A DNA stretch of 64,000 nt, taken from positions 1,175,128-1,239,127 of the forward strand of contig NC_080695.1 of NCBI RefSeq assembly GCF_030445035.2, written 5' to 3'. The stretch is from Dasypus novemcinctus (lineage: Eukaryota > Chordata > Mammalia > Cingulata > Dasypodidae). The notes under the pieces were generated by a model. It saw only the letters and a program-made list of their open reading frames with translations, was not told where the DNA came from and made no database searches. This document shows positions 35,486 to 46,619 of this stretch, one piece after another; position 1 is the first letter of the stretch; the number at the start of each line of letters is the position of its first letter. The translations under genes and the position numbers were made by a program.

Positions 35486-37895
35486 AGTGACTCACCTGAG
35501 GCCCCAGGATACTAATAAAGTGAGTGAAAGGGCTGGAGAGAGCTAGTCCACGCGTACAGTAACAACAACAAAAACAACAACGACAACGAAGACCGAGCGC
35601 CTGTGCTTATATAGATGAAATAGACTTTAAAAGGCACTAATAATGCACAATCTGATGACGAAGTCAAGGGAAAAAATTCCATTTACAATAGCAACTGAAA
35701 GAATCTAATATTTAAGGATTAACTTAACTAAGGATGTAAAACACTTCTATTCAGAAAACTGCAGGTCATTGTTAACAGAATTTTTAAAAAGACCTAAATA
35801 ATTGGAAGAACATTCCACACTCATAGATTGGAAGATTGGATATTGTTAGGATGTCAATCCTACCCAAATTGATATACAGATTCAATGCAATCGCATTAAA
35901 AATTCCACCAACATTTTTTAAATAAATGGAAAACATGATTATCAAATTTATTTGGAAGGGTCAGTGATCCCAAATAGCCAGAAACATCCTAAAAAGGAAA
36001 GTGAGGTTGGAACTCCCACTTCCTGATTTTAAATCACATTACCTAGCTACAGTGGTAAAAACAGAATGGTATTAGCATAAAGACAGACACACAGACCAAT
36101 GGAACCAAACTGGTTGTTCAGAAACAACCTCACAGGGATGGTCAAGTGGTTTTTGACCAGCCTGTAAAACCCACCAGGCTCAGGCCGAACAGTCCATTCA
36201 ACAAATGGTGATGAGAGAACTGGAAATCCATAGCCAAAAGAAGGAAAGAGGACCCCTGTCTCACACCTTATCCAAAATTAACTCAAAACGAATAAAAAAT
36301 CTGAATATAAAAGCAAGAACCGTAAAGTTTCTAGAAGAAAATGTAGGAAAATATCTTCAACATCTGGTAGTAGGTGGCAGATACTTAAAAGAGAGAAAAG
36401 GAGGACTGAGATGGACTACTGATGTTTAATGTAGGAAGAAGTTTTAATTAACTTTAATGTAAAAGTGTGGGAATGTATAGAGTTGATGGTAACATATTAT
36501 AGTAACAGCTGATTTATAAATCAGAATTTGGCCAAAAAGGGTAGTCTAGGGATGTAAATGCCAACTGAAAGAAAGGTAGAGAATAATCTACTAGGGACTG
36601 AATAATAGTCAATCTAGAGGTGGATGAGAATTGTGGGTGATGGTAAAGATGCAAGAGTGTCCTTTGCGAGCTAGAGCAGATGTACATCACTACTGCAGGG
36701 TGGTGGGATTGTGGAGAAGCATGGAACAATACAGCTAGAGTGACCTGTGGACTGTGGTTAGCAGTAATAATGTAATATTCTTGCATCTCTACCAAAGACA
36801 CACTGTGTTGATAATGGGGCAGTATGGAAGAGATGTGCATAGTGTACGCTATTGACCTGGTAATAGTCTGATGATATTATCTAATGATATGCACCAAATG
36901 TTCCACCACCGTGTGGTGTGTTGATAGAGGGGTGTTGTAAGGGAATCCTGTATGCATGCATGATTGTTTTGTAAGTTTAAAATTTCTGTGATAAAAATAC
37001 ATTTTAAAAATTCCAATGGTGTATGTGGGGAGTGGAACATATGGGAACTCCTATATAATTTTTATAGCCCTGCCCCCTTGCGGCTTGCTTGCTGTCTGGT
37101 CTCTGTGTCCACTTGCCGCTCTCTCTTCTGTGTTTTTACTTGTCTCCCTTTCTGTTGCGTCACCTTGCTGAGTGGGCTCTCCACGGCGCTTGTGGGCCGG
37201 CAGCTCTCCACAGCATGCGGGAGAGCCTGCCTTCACCAGGAGGCCCCGGGACCCGAGCCCAGGGCCTCCCCTATGGTAGACGGGAGCCCAGCTGACCGAA
37301 CCACAGCCGCTTCCCCCTCCCATATTTTTTAAAGTAAGATTTTGTTATCTATGTATCTTTTAAGAATATATAAAAAAAAACATTTAAAAATAGTAATAAT
37401 AGGGTGAGTTGGGGAAAAATACACCGATTGTCAGATAAAGCCTATTGTTAGTACGATTTTGACAATGTTCTCTCATCATTTTTAACAAATGTCTCACAAC
37501 AGTACAAGGTGTTGGTGGAGGGTTGATGTGTGGGACTGTGTATGATGTTATGTATCTTTGCTTTGTAAGTTCACAACTTTTACTATACACTTGTTGTTTA
37601 TGTGTGTTCATCTATAAATGATGTAAAAGATAATAAGAAGAATAGGGTGGGTGGGGGAAATACACCCAGTGTAAGATACTTTGGGTGGTTGGAATATTTC
37701 GAGGATGCTCTTTAATCATTAGTTAAAATGTTCCACAACAAGCACGGTATTGCTGGCAGGGTGACGTGTGATGTCACGTAGGATGGTCTGTAGGCTTGAT
37801 GTGTAAATTCACACCTGTTACTACACACTTAGTCTTTATGTATGTTTATGTATGTGTGGTACACGTGAATACATTTTTTTAAATGCTAAAAAGAG
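35485..37895 (+). mobile_element. rearranged plus-strand LINE-1
   Basis: It starts inside the ORF2 endonuclease region (GACTCACCTGAGGCCCCAGG, compare 14,627) and jumps after about 35,635 to sequence matching 16,705, a deletion of about 1.9 kb. It then runs to about 36,390 and jumps again to sequence matching 18,345, a deletion of about 0.9 kb. The 3' UTR follows with three tail units (36,690-37,010, 37,390-37,630 and 37,640-37,890). A SINE sits at 37,063-37,320. No useful ORF remains. Confidence 0.8.
37063..37320 (-). mobile_element. DAS-related SINE, short divergent copy
   Basis: The right-hand (minus) head contains GGTTCGGTCAGCTGGGCTCC-like and GTCTACC elements, and the body shares the TGTGTCCACTTGC and CAGCTCTCCACA motifs of the other SINEs. 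There is no clear target duplication. It may belong to an older subfamily. Confidence 0.6.
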
Positions 37896-38515
37896 AAAGC
37901 AACACACGCAAACCCCCCACTGAGAGCCTCCCCCCACCTGCTGGAAAGTGGCCGAGGGAGGATTTCGGCACCGGCAGGCACCTGCGTCGCTGGGGGTGGG
38001 GGAGAGCCCAGTGGGCAGCGCCCAGGAGACCGAGGGGGCCCCGGCCCAGCACTCAGCCCCTCCCCGGCCCCTTCACAGCCACCCCGAATTGGAGGCACAC
38101 AGCGTCCCCTGTTAGCAGCTGGAAAGTCGTCACCCAGGGAGGGCCACCCGAACAAAAGGCCCGGGGCCCACGCAGCACGTGGGGGGCCACCAGAGTGCAG
38201 GAGGAGGGCCAGGCCCAGCAGGTGACAGCGGGACCCCCAGGCTATCTTGCGCCCAGGTGTGCACACATGGGATCTGGAAGCAGAGGGGGAGACGGCCAGC
38301 GATGGGGGAGGGAGGGGCCACCCAGGGGCCGGGTCCCCATCGATCTCATGGCTGCGCCTCTCATTTTCCCGCTTTCCTGATGCAGCCCCCAAAAGCGAAA
38401 GGAGGGCGGCGTGTGCGGGGGAGGGGACCCCACCCAGCCGCGGGCGGCAGCTGCCCCGCCCCCCTGGTCAGCGACCCCACCACGGAGGCACCTGGGCAGC
38501 CGAGGCCGCTCTTCA
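37895..38515. other. 3' flank of the tryptase gene
   Basis: GC-rich low-copy sequence between the L1 tail and the tryptase polyadenylation signal. No exon was recognised. Confidence 0.4.
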
Positions 38516-38520
38516 TGCAC

Positions 38521-38526
38521 TTTAAT
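38521..38526 (-). terminator. polyadenylation signal ATTAAA
   Basis: ATTAAA (minus) lies about 146 bases past the stop codon of the tryptase. The same hexamer is used in the two mastin-like units. Confidence 0.7.
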
Positions 38527-38575
38527 GACACGGCAGGAGGGGCTTGGGGCTCCGGGCAGGGGAGGGCCCAAGGGG

Positions 38576-38591
38576 GCGGGGGGGGGGGGGG
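38576..38591 (+). repeat. poly-G run near the tryptase 3' end
   Basis: A run of about 14 consecutive G on the plus strand (a C-run in the transcript) lies between the stop codon and the ATTAAA signal. It is length-variable by nature and may be miscounted in assembly. Confidence 0.8.
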
Positions 38592-38671
38592 CTCGGGGCA
38601 GGGTGCTGGCTGGGGCAGGGCCGGGAAGGGTGGGGGGCAGCGGCGCTGATGGGGACCCCGACCGAGGCCCC

Positions 38672-40470
38672 TCAGGGCTCCTCCGGGACGTAGCGGTGGA
38701 TCCAGTCCAGGTAGTGGGTGACGCGGGTGTAGACGCCGGGCCGCTTGTCCTGGGCGCAGCCCTCGCCCCAGCTGACCACGCCCGCCTGCAGCCACGTGCC
38801 GTTCACCTTGCAGGCCAGGGGGCCCCCGGAGTCGCCCTGCGGGAGGCAGGGTCAGCGGGGCCCGGCGGGGCAGGGTCGGCGCGTGGGAGGGGGGCGGGGG
38901 GGGGGGCACCTGGCAGGAGTCGCGGCCCGCGCGGCCGGCGCACATCATGTCGTCGCGCACGATGCGGACGCTGTCCCCCGTGGAGGTGTCGCTGTGGTAC
39001 TGGGCGTCACAGTCGCCGTTGTCCACGACGGGCACCTTCACCTGCCGCAGCGGGTAGGGCGGGGGCAGGGGCTCTGCGGGGACGAGCGGGGCGCTGGGGC
39101 GGGAGGGCCGAGCCGCCGCCCCCGCCCCTCTCCGCGGCCCCCGGGCCGTGCTTCACCCAGCACCTCCCTCCGGAGCCGCGCCCCGCCCCGCCCGCCCCGC
39201 ATCCCACGCCCGCCCCGCATCCCACGCCCGCTCGGCGCCCTCCGCCCTCCGCCTCACGTCCGCACTGAGCCAGCCCCGCGCCCGCGCACTCGCGCCACGA
39301 CCCCCGCTCCGCACCTCGCGCCCTCGGCCCACTCACCGCGCCCGACCAGCGCTTCCCCCCGCACCCCGCGCCGCGCCCCGCACCTCCGCCCGTTGCCCTC
39401 TCCTCCGCGCCCCTCGCCCCTCGCCCCGCGCCCCGCGCCTCATCCAGCACCGCGCCCAACCCGCACCTCGCCCTCACCATCGTCGCCCACGTCGCCCCAG
39501 CCGGTCAGCCAGCACGGCGTCCCCGCGGGGAAGGCCTGGGCGGCGGGGGGCAGGCGCAGCGGCTGCACGCGGCCGGACAAGTTCACGGGCGACCGCAGCC
39601 CCAGCAGCGCGATGTCCGCGCCCTCCTGCGCCGAGTAGTAGCCGGGGTGCGGGAGCACGCGGCCCACGGGCAGCAGCCGGTCCCCGTAGTACAGGTGCTG
39701 CTCGCGCAGCTGCACGCGGAAGGCGTCGGGGCTGACGCGTTCCCTGGGGAGGGGCCCACGGGCTCGGGCCAGTCAGTCCCCGACCTCCCTTCTCCAGCGC
39801 CCCCAGACCCCCGGCTTTGAAAGGCCCCCCAATCCCCTGAACCCTCTGGTCTAGCCCCTGCAAGCACCCCCCCCGAACTCCCCCTTCACATCCCTGGACC
39901 CCACCCCAGGCCCTGGACACCCCCCAGCCTCTCGTAAACCCGCCTCCGGCCTCTCGGACCCCCCAGGTTCCTGGACTCACCCGCCAGCCCCTGATCCTCC
40001 AGCCTCCGAGCACCCCCCGCTCCTGGAAACCCCACCCGCAGCGCCCTGGACCCCGGGGGGAGCCGCGCCCCGCCCCCGCGCCTCACCGTCCGACGCAGTG
40101 GGCGGCGGTCAGCACCCACTGGGGGTGGATGAGGGAGCCCCCGCAGATGTGCTTCCAGAAGGCCGCGTGGAGGCGCAGGCTCACCTGCCAGGGCCACTTG
40201 CTCTTGGAGGCCTCCTGCCCCCCCACGATGGCCCCGCGCTCCAGGGCCTGGTGGGGGGCTGGGAGGGCGCGGCATAAGAGGCGGCACAGCTGGCCCCTGG
40301 CTCAGTGCCCCCCACCTGGGGTTCTGTGGGGCTCTGTGGGGCTTCTCTAAGCCCACCCACCTCCACCGTGGGGCTGGGGGGAGGCAGGGCGGGGGGGGGG
40401 CAGACTCACCAGGGGCCGCGTGGACCCCGCTGGCCAGGAGGGGCAGCGCCAGCAGCAGCAGGGGCAGCAT
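38672..40470 (-). CDS. TPSAB1: mast-cell tryptase (alpha/beta type), intact
   Basis: Five coding exons (40,470-40,410; 40,258-40,087; 39,743-39,478; 39,073-38,910; 38,836-38,672) join in phase to 828 nt, encoding 275 residues plus stop, the length of human alpha/beta tryptase. Splice sites are GT-AG. There is a signal peptide ([18 protein letters not shown]) and a propeptide ending LERGA. The mature domain runs from [18 protein letters not shown]. The triad is His57 (TAAHCV), Asp102 (GADIALL) and Ser195 (GDSGGPL), with the trypsin-type Asp189 in [13 protein letters not shown] and VRIVRDDM are tryptase signatures. N-glycosylation sites are NLS and NGT. It should be a secreted, heparin-bound tetrameric protease of mast-cell granules, cutting after Lys/Arg (family knowledge). 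I cannot distinguish TPSAB1 from TPSB2 orthology from one copy. There is no C-terminal membrane anchor, so it is not gamma-tryptase. Confidence 0.95.
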
Positions 40471-40605
40471 CTGGACGGAGCAAGGAGGGGGCAGCCTGAA
40501 CGCCGCGGGCGGGGCCAGGCCCAGGGGTCAGGGGCCCAGGGACCCGGTCAGCCTCGGGGGTCTCGGGTCTGGGCGGGGGTCTGAGGCTCAGAGCTGGGGC
40601 CTCAC

Positions 40606-40660
40606 CCTGTCCACTGACTGCTGTCTGCCCAGCATGCTGCCCTCTCCCCATTTATCCTTC
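40606..40660 (-). promoter_or_regulatory. tryptase promoter and noncoding first exon
   Basis: GATAAA at 40,651-40,656 (minus) forms a TATA-like/GATA element. A leader ending ACAGG precedes a GTGAGG donor at 40,605. The intron ends GTCCAG directly before the ATG at 40,470, the tryptase-family arrangement. Confidence 0.65.
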
Positions 40661-41520
40661 CAGACCTGGGTGGGGCTGGGGGAGGGGCTCCTGCTCCTCC
40701 AATCCAGAGGGGAGGAAGTGGGTGGTCCAGACGCGGGAGCCCTGGCAAGGCTGCCCACCTCCAGTCACCACCTCGGGGCACAGAGGTCCCAGGGTGGGCC
40801 CCGCAAGTGGAGCTCCCCCCCCACCCAGGCCCAGGCAGGGCTGAGATCCCGAAAGGGGCCAGGCTGTGTGGGGGGCTGGGTTCCCCCTTGGGTGTTTGGG
40901 TGACCCTCTCTCAGCAGCTGGCTGGTTCCCTGCACCAGGATGCATCCCCCGGCACCCCTCTGCAGAGCTCACCTCTTCCCACATGCAAATCAGAGCTCGC
41001 GCGAGGCCTTCAGGCACGGCTGCACCCAGGGGCTGCTTGCTCCCCAGGCACTGTGGTGAGCGAGTCTCTCTCCTGCTGCTCTCACCCCAACGCACGTCCC
41101 CAGGGGGACACGGAGTGGGGGAATCAGTGCCCGTGGGCCTCCGAGGAGCAGGGCTGCTCTGTGGGGTGGGCACATGCAGGGCGACCCCTGCCACGCCTTC
41201 TGGATCCTTGGGTTCCTTGACTCGCAGGACACTGCCTCCCTCAGCCCTCCCCACCTTAGCAGAGGGAGGGGCTCCTTGTCAGATGAGGAAACAGTCTGGG
41301 GGAGCTGGAGCCAAGTCCCCACAGCCGGAAGCAGCCCCCTTCTCCCGGCCCTGCGGTGAGGCGGGGACGTCCGCTCCGGGGTTATCTCGGCATCTCGCTG
41401 AGCGGGGCCCTGCCTCGTGACCTGGTGGCCTGTGGCTCCATCGCAGAGGACAGGCAGGGGTGAAGGGGGAGAGCAGAAGAGACCAGTGCCAGCCCCCCGG
41501 GATCCCAGGCCCAGCCGCCT
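40660..41520. other. upstream flank of the tryptase gene, with a MIR scrap
   Basis: Low-copy sequence. About 41,275-41,335 contains GTCAGATGAGGAAACAGTCT followed by a CCACAGC block, resembling a MIR core on the plus strand. Nothing else was recognised. Confidence 0.45.
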
Positions 41521-42459
41521 CATTTGGGGCTCCTCTGGACAGCAGGCCGGACCCCTGTGGTGCTGGGGTGCAGGGTGGGGGGATCCCCAAGTCCTGGAGG
41601 CCTTTGAACTGGGATGGATGGGGTACCCCCAATTCCCACCTGTGGAGACCGAAGATTGTAGGGGATGGGACCCCTCCTGGTCAGAGGGCTCCCCGCCCAC
41701 TCTGCATCGGCCTTCCAGGCCAGGGGTCCCTCAGGTGGGGGCCTCAGGGGGAGGAGGGGCAGCTGCAGGTGCGGGCGTATCCCGGCCCCTGGGGGATGGG
41801 CTCGGGTCAAAGGTTAAGGGCCCGGCAGGGGCTGCTCTGGGGCCAGTGGAAGGACACCGGCCAGAGCCCTGGGAAGTGGCGTCCTGGGGATGGCCCCGGG
41901 TCTCCGCCCCTGTGCCTCAGTTTCCCCACTTCTAGGGGGGTGGTTGCCCTAGAGGGTCTCAGAGGACCTGCCTGCCCTGCACATGGTGAGGAGCTGGGGA
42001 GTAGCTGGGGGTCTGGCAGGACAGTCCCTGCCCCACGGGCCCCCGTCGAACTCAGCGTCAGGCCTGGCGTAGGCACAGGTGGTGGGAGGTGCCTGCGGGG
42101 TGGGGCTGTGGGTGTGGTGCCCGTCTAATCCCTGCGGGCCCACGGGTGGGTGTGGCACTCGGGACTCCTGGGGCCTGGGCTTCAGGGTGGCACTTCCACT
42201 CTCAGCAGGTGCCCCCTCCCCAGAAACCTGAAGCCTGCAGGGAGCCTGGAGGGCCTCCTGGAGGAGGCGGCACTGGCCCCACCCTGCTCCTTGGGGGTTG
42301 TGGCTGGGGTGCCTGGGTCCCCTTGGCCCTGCCGCGGTCTCCCCAAGGGTCCCTGAGTCGGTCGCTGTCCTGGGAGCAGAGTCCATAGGACGGGGGGAGG
42401 GAGGGATGGAAGAAGTCCTGGGGGGCTCCGGGCCTCAGCGCCCCCTCCTCCCCCCCCCC

Positions 42460-43260
42460 ACTGGCCCCGCAGCGCCTCCTGAGGACCCGCCCTGGATGAG
42501 GCGCCGCACCCCGTGCTCGGCACAGCCGGCACAACCTCGTGCTGCGGGAGGGGCCGCAGAGGCGGGGCTGGGGGACAAGCGGGGACCGCGGGGAGGGGGC
42601 GCGGGCGGGGCCGGCCTGGGGCTGCGCGGGCGGGCAGCTGGGCGCCTGTTCCCCGCAGTGACCCGCACACTGCCGAGGGCCGTGCTCGAGGCCTCCCCGG
42701 GAAAGCCGCGGCGTCCCCACGGCGGCTCAGCCCTTCCTTTCCCGGACCCCTTGGCCAGGGGCCCCCGCGGCCCCCGCGAGCCACGCCCACTGCGGGTTAC
42801 TTAGCAGACCCCGGCCCGCACCTGCAGCCCACAGGGAGAGTGTTCCTTGAATTTCAACCCAGCTCCTGCCCCCTGTTAAGAGCCCGCGCTGAAGCCCCCG
42901 CCTCCTCCTCCGCCCGCCCCGCCCCCTCCTCCGCCCGCGCCCCCCCCCGAACCCCCCCACCCTTTGCCCCGATCGCTCCCTGCGCCCTGTTCTCTACCCG
43001 CTGCCTCTGCGCCCTGGCAGGAGGGGGGATTCCGCAGGGGCAGGGGGCAAAGGAGCGTACGGGGACCCCGGCGCGCGGGGCGGGGGGGACACGCTGTCTC
43101 CCCCGGGGGAGGAGACCCCCTGGCCTGAGGCCAAACCCAGGGAGCCGGGAGCGAGGGGCAGGGGCGTGTCCGCACGAGCTCCCCCCCAGCTCGCCCCCGG
43201 GTGCGTGAGGCGCAGAACTGAGGGCGCCCCACGGCCCCTGGCCAGACCGAGGGTGGTGGG
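42460..43260. promoter_or_regulatory. CpG-island-like segment (copy 2)
   Basis: This is the counterpart of 33,110-33,900, nearly identical through the GGGGCCGCAGAGGCGGGGCT block. It has a shorter C-run (42,449-42,459), and the stretch at 42,895-42,960 differs. No transcript was inferred. Confidence 0.4.
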
Positions 43261-43296
43261 AGGAGCCATCAGGGCGCCCGCGGCAGCGTGTCAGGG

Positions 43297-43705
43297 TGTG
43301 TGCGTGTGAACATGTGAGTGTGCACATGTGAACATCTGAGTATGTGCATGTGAGGTGGGAGTGTGTGCGTGTGGCATGTGAGTGTGCACACGTGAGCGTG
43401 AGCATGTGCATGTGAGTGTGCACACGTGAGCATGAGCGTGTGAGCATGTGAGTGTGCACGCGTGAGCATCAGCGTGTGTGCGTGTGAACATGTGAGTGTG
43501 CACGCGTGAGCATGTGCGTGTGAGTGTGCGTACGTGAGCATGAGCGTGTGAGCATGTGAGTGTGCACGCGTGAGCATCAGCGTGTGTGCGTGTGAACATG
43601 TGAGTGTGCACGCGTGAGCATGTGCGTGTGAGTGTGCACACGTGAGCATGAGCGTGTGAACATGTGAGTGTGCACGCGTGAGCATGAGCGTGTGCGTGTG
43701 TGCAG
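43297..43705 (+). repeat. GT-rich minisatellite, TGTGAGTGTGCACGCGTGAG-type units
   Basis: About 400 bases of alternating purine-pyrimidine units built from GTGAGTGTGCACGCGTGAGC and GTGTGTGCGTGTGAACAT. The homologous site at 33,908-33,985 in copy 1 holds only about 75 bases of this motif. Confidence 0.9.
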
Positions 43706-43929
43706 TGCACAGGCCCTCCCCAGGCCGCCCAGGTCGCAGCCAACCAGCGGCCCTTCTGGGGGCCCAGGAAGGGGCCCCGCGTGCAGCCGCCTCGAACCAA
43801 AGGCCAACTTGGGGCCGTGGGGGAGGGCAGAGCCGCGTGGGGAGCACCACGTGGGGGGCTGTGCGAGGAGAGGGGGCTCCCGGGTCAGTTGGTGCTCAGG
43901 TGGGAGATGGGGTCCCCGTCTTAAGGCCA

Positions 43930-45330
43930 TTATTTAAAAAAAAAAACAGACAACGATAAGTGCTAGAGAGGATGTGGAGAAATAGGAACACTCCTTCACT
44001 CTTGGTGGGGGAGTAAAATGGTGCAGCCTCTGTGGAAGACACTTCGGCCGTTTGTCAAGAAGCTAAATATAGAACTGCCATGTGATCCAGGAATTCCCCT
44101 ACTAGGAATATATCCACAAGAACTGAAAACTATGACATGAACAGACATCTGCACACCAATGTTCATAGCGGCGTTGTTCACAATTGCCAAAAGATGGAAA
44201 CAACCCAAGTGTCCATTCACCAATGAGTGGATAAACAAAATGTATATACGTATGATGGAATACTATGCTGCAATAAGAAGAAATGAAATTGGGACCGATG
44301 TGAGAACATGGATGAGTCTTGAAGACATTATACTAAGCAAAGTAAGCCAGACACAAAAAGACAAATACTGCACAGTCTCATTAATATGAACTAAATACAA
44401 ATAATTAAAGCATGAAAGTGAAACCTAGAGTAGAGGTTATAAGGAGATAAGAGGAGAGTAGAGAAGAATGATGGATGCTTAATGTATGTAGAAATTTTAA
44501 TTTTTGACTATAAAATTGTGGAGATGAATAGAGTTGATAGTAACACATTATAGTAAGAAAGAAGCGGTTTATAAATGGGACTGTGACTGAAAAAGGTAGT
44601 CTGGGGAAGTAAATGTCAATAGAAAGAAAGCTAAAGAATAATCTAGGGACTGAATAACACAGTGAACCCAGAGGTGCTTTAGAATTATGGTTAAGGGTAC
44701 AGATGCAAGAGAGTCCTTCTGTGAGCTAGAGCAGATATACATCATTATTGCAAGATGATGGGAATATGGAGAAACATGGGAAAACTACAAGTGGAGTGAC
44801 CTATAGATGGTGGTTAACAACAATACTATAATATTCTTGCATTAATGCCAAGCTATACTGTGTCGATAAAAGAAGTATATGGAAAAAGTGTGCCAAATGT
44901 ATGCTATGGACCATGATTGGTGGTTATTACCAATTGTCTGATGATGTTATCTCATAATCTGTAACAAATGTTCCACTAGGGTGTGACATTGTATTTGAAA
45001 TCTACATATCTGTGTGATTGTTTTTCAAGTTCACAGTATCTGTAACAAAAATACATTAAAAAAATAGTATGGGTTGGGGGAAAAATACACCAAATGTAAG
45101 ATAAGGAATATAGTTGGTAGTAATATTTTGATGATGCTCTTGCATAGTTTGTAATAAATGTTTCACACCAATGCAAAGAGTTGGTGAAGGGTGATATATG
45201 TGACCCCTGCGTGATGTATGTTTACTTTGTAAGTTCACAATCTTTACTATACAATTATTGTTTATGTGTGTTCATGTATGAATGATATACTTCAATAAAA
45301 ATAATAAAATAAAATTTTTAAAAACCTGAG
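43930..45330 (+). mobile_element. L1 3' fragment, duplicate of 17,832-19,209
   Basis: It covers the ORF2 C-terminus (44,159-44,389 encodes ANEWINKM-like and [20 protein letters not shown] sequence) and the same 3' UTR. It is followed directly by the same L1-tail sequence that follows the copy at 19,210, so the insertion junction itself is duplicated. Confidence 0.85.
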
Positions 45331-46560
45331 TTTGTCTTAGAGAGTGGTCACATTTGAGCAACATGGAGGCTCTCAGGAGGTGACTCTTAGGCGCCCTACA
45401 ACAGTAAGCCAATTTGCAATTTCAAGAACAAAATGCTCACAGGCAGAGTTGTCAGTATCTAGGGCCCATCCAGGGACCATCCTTCTTCACTAGTCATTGC
45501 CCCTGTAATTGGGGGAGTGTTGCTGCTCCATTAGAGAATGTGGCAGAGCTCCCCAGGATGGGAATTTGATATTCTTTTGGTTGTTGTGTGAATCTCTCTC
45601 CACTGTGGCAATGCCCCATGAACATTTGATGATATTTATATGCCTTACATGTATGCCCAGGTGAACTTCCTCCCATGTGCCCCCATCACTGACACCCCAC
45701 ACCAATGGTCCTCCCCTGCCATAGTTGAAACCCTTTTGTGAGCCAAAACTTCTTCAAAAATGAAGCAAAGAATATTGCCAAATTCAACTAATAGGAAAAA
45801 GAGAAAGTGATGATGAGTTTAAACAGAAATAAAATACATAATAATTTAGAAAAACTAAAAGTAAAATAAAGTAAAAAAAAATTGGGGTATTAAATAAATG
45901 AAAAATATTTAAATTTTTTTTTCACCTTTTGCCTTTCATCCCTGTAAAAACTGTTGTCCAGTATGTACAGTGGCATTTTCTTCCATTTCTTCCTCAGTGT
46001 CTTACTTTTTTACATTTTGTCTTCAAAGAAGTTGTATGTCACAGTAAAGTCACAAACACAATATAGGGGATTCCCAAGTACCCAACATCCTCTCCCTTTC
46101 TCCCCTTCCCTATTAATAAACTTTTTATATGTGGATGGTACATTTGTTACAACTGATGTACAATTATTGAAACATAGCTACTAACCATGGTCAGTAGTTT
46201 ACATTATGGTTTACATTTTAGACCATACACTTTTATACATTTTTTATGAAATTCAACACTGCCTGTATCCATCATGGCAAGATCATGCAGAACACTTCCA
46301 CTCCCCTAACTAGCCCCTCTTCCATCTATTTTATTCCTCCCTCCCCTCCCCTCAGGGCCTACGGCGACCACCAGGCTTGACTCCTGGAAGGACAAGTTTC
46401 ATAGACACTTGCAAAAACGCTGAGGGCTGGACCCACTGGACTGCCCGCCCTGTTAGGAACCGCCCATGCTCTCAGGAGACACCCTCCCACTGTTTCAGAA
46501 CATATCGGGCCTCCCTGGGAAGGGAGGCCAACTCCTTCCTGCTCATTATTTTTTTTTATT
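45330..46560 (-). mobile_element. L1 3' UTR tail, duplicate of 19,210-20,410
   Basis: The block order is collinear with the first copy, including the TTTGCCTTTCATCCCTG and CCTACGGCGACCACCAGGC blocks, and it ends at a (GT)n run near 46,560-46,572. Confidence 0.85.
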
Positions 46561-46619
46561 TGTGTGTGTGTGGGTGCACATTTACTAAGTTTTATTTTCT
46601 TCCATGTCACCTTGTAATT

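Larger units (their letters stand above)
41520..43930 (+). repeat. copy 2 of the direct duplication
   Basis: Same orientation and block order as 32,172-34,205. It is longer mainly because of the GT-rich array at 43,297-43,705. The right end abuts an L1 3' fragment that starts at 43,930. Confidence 0.9.

Noticed and set aside
38672-40470. Gamma-tryptase (TPSG1)
   Set aside because: There is no C-terminal hydrophobic anchor. The protein stops at the usual soluble alpha/beta tryptase length.
43269-43850. Thr/His-rich repetitive open frames
   Set aside because: They are translations of the GT-rich minisatellite.
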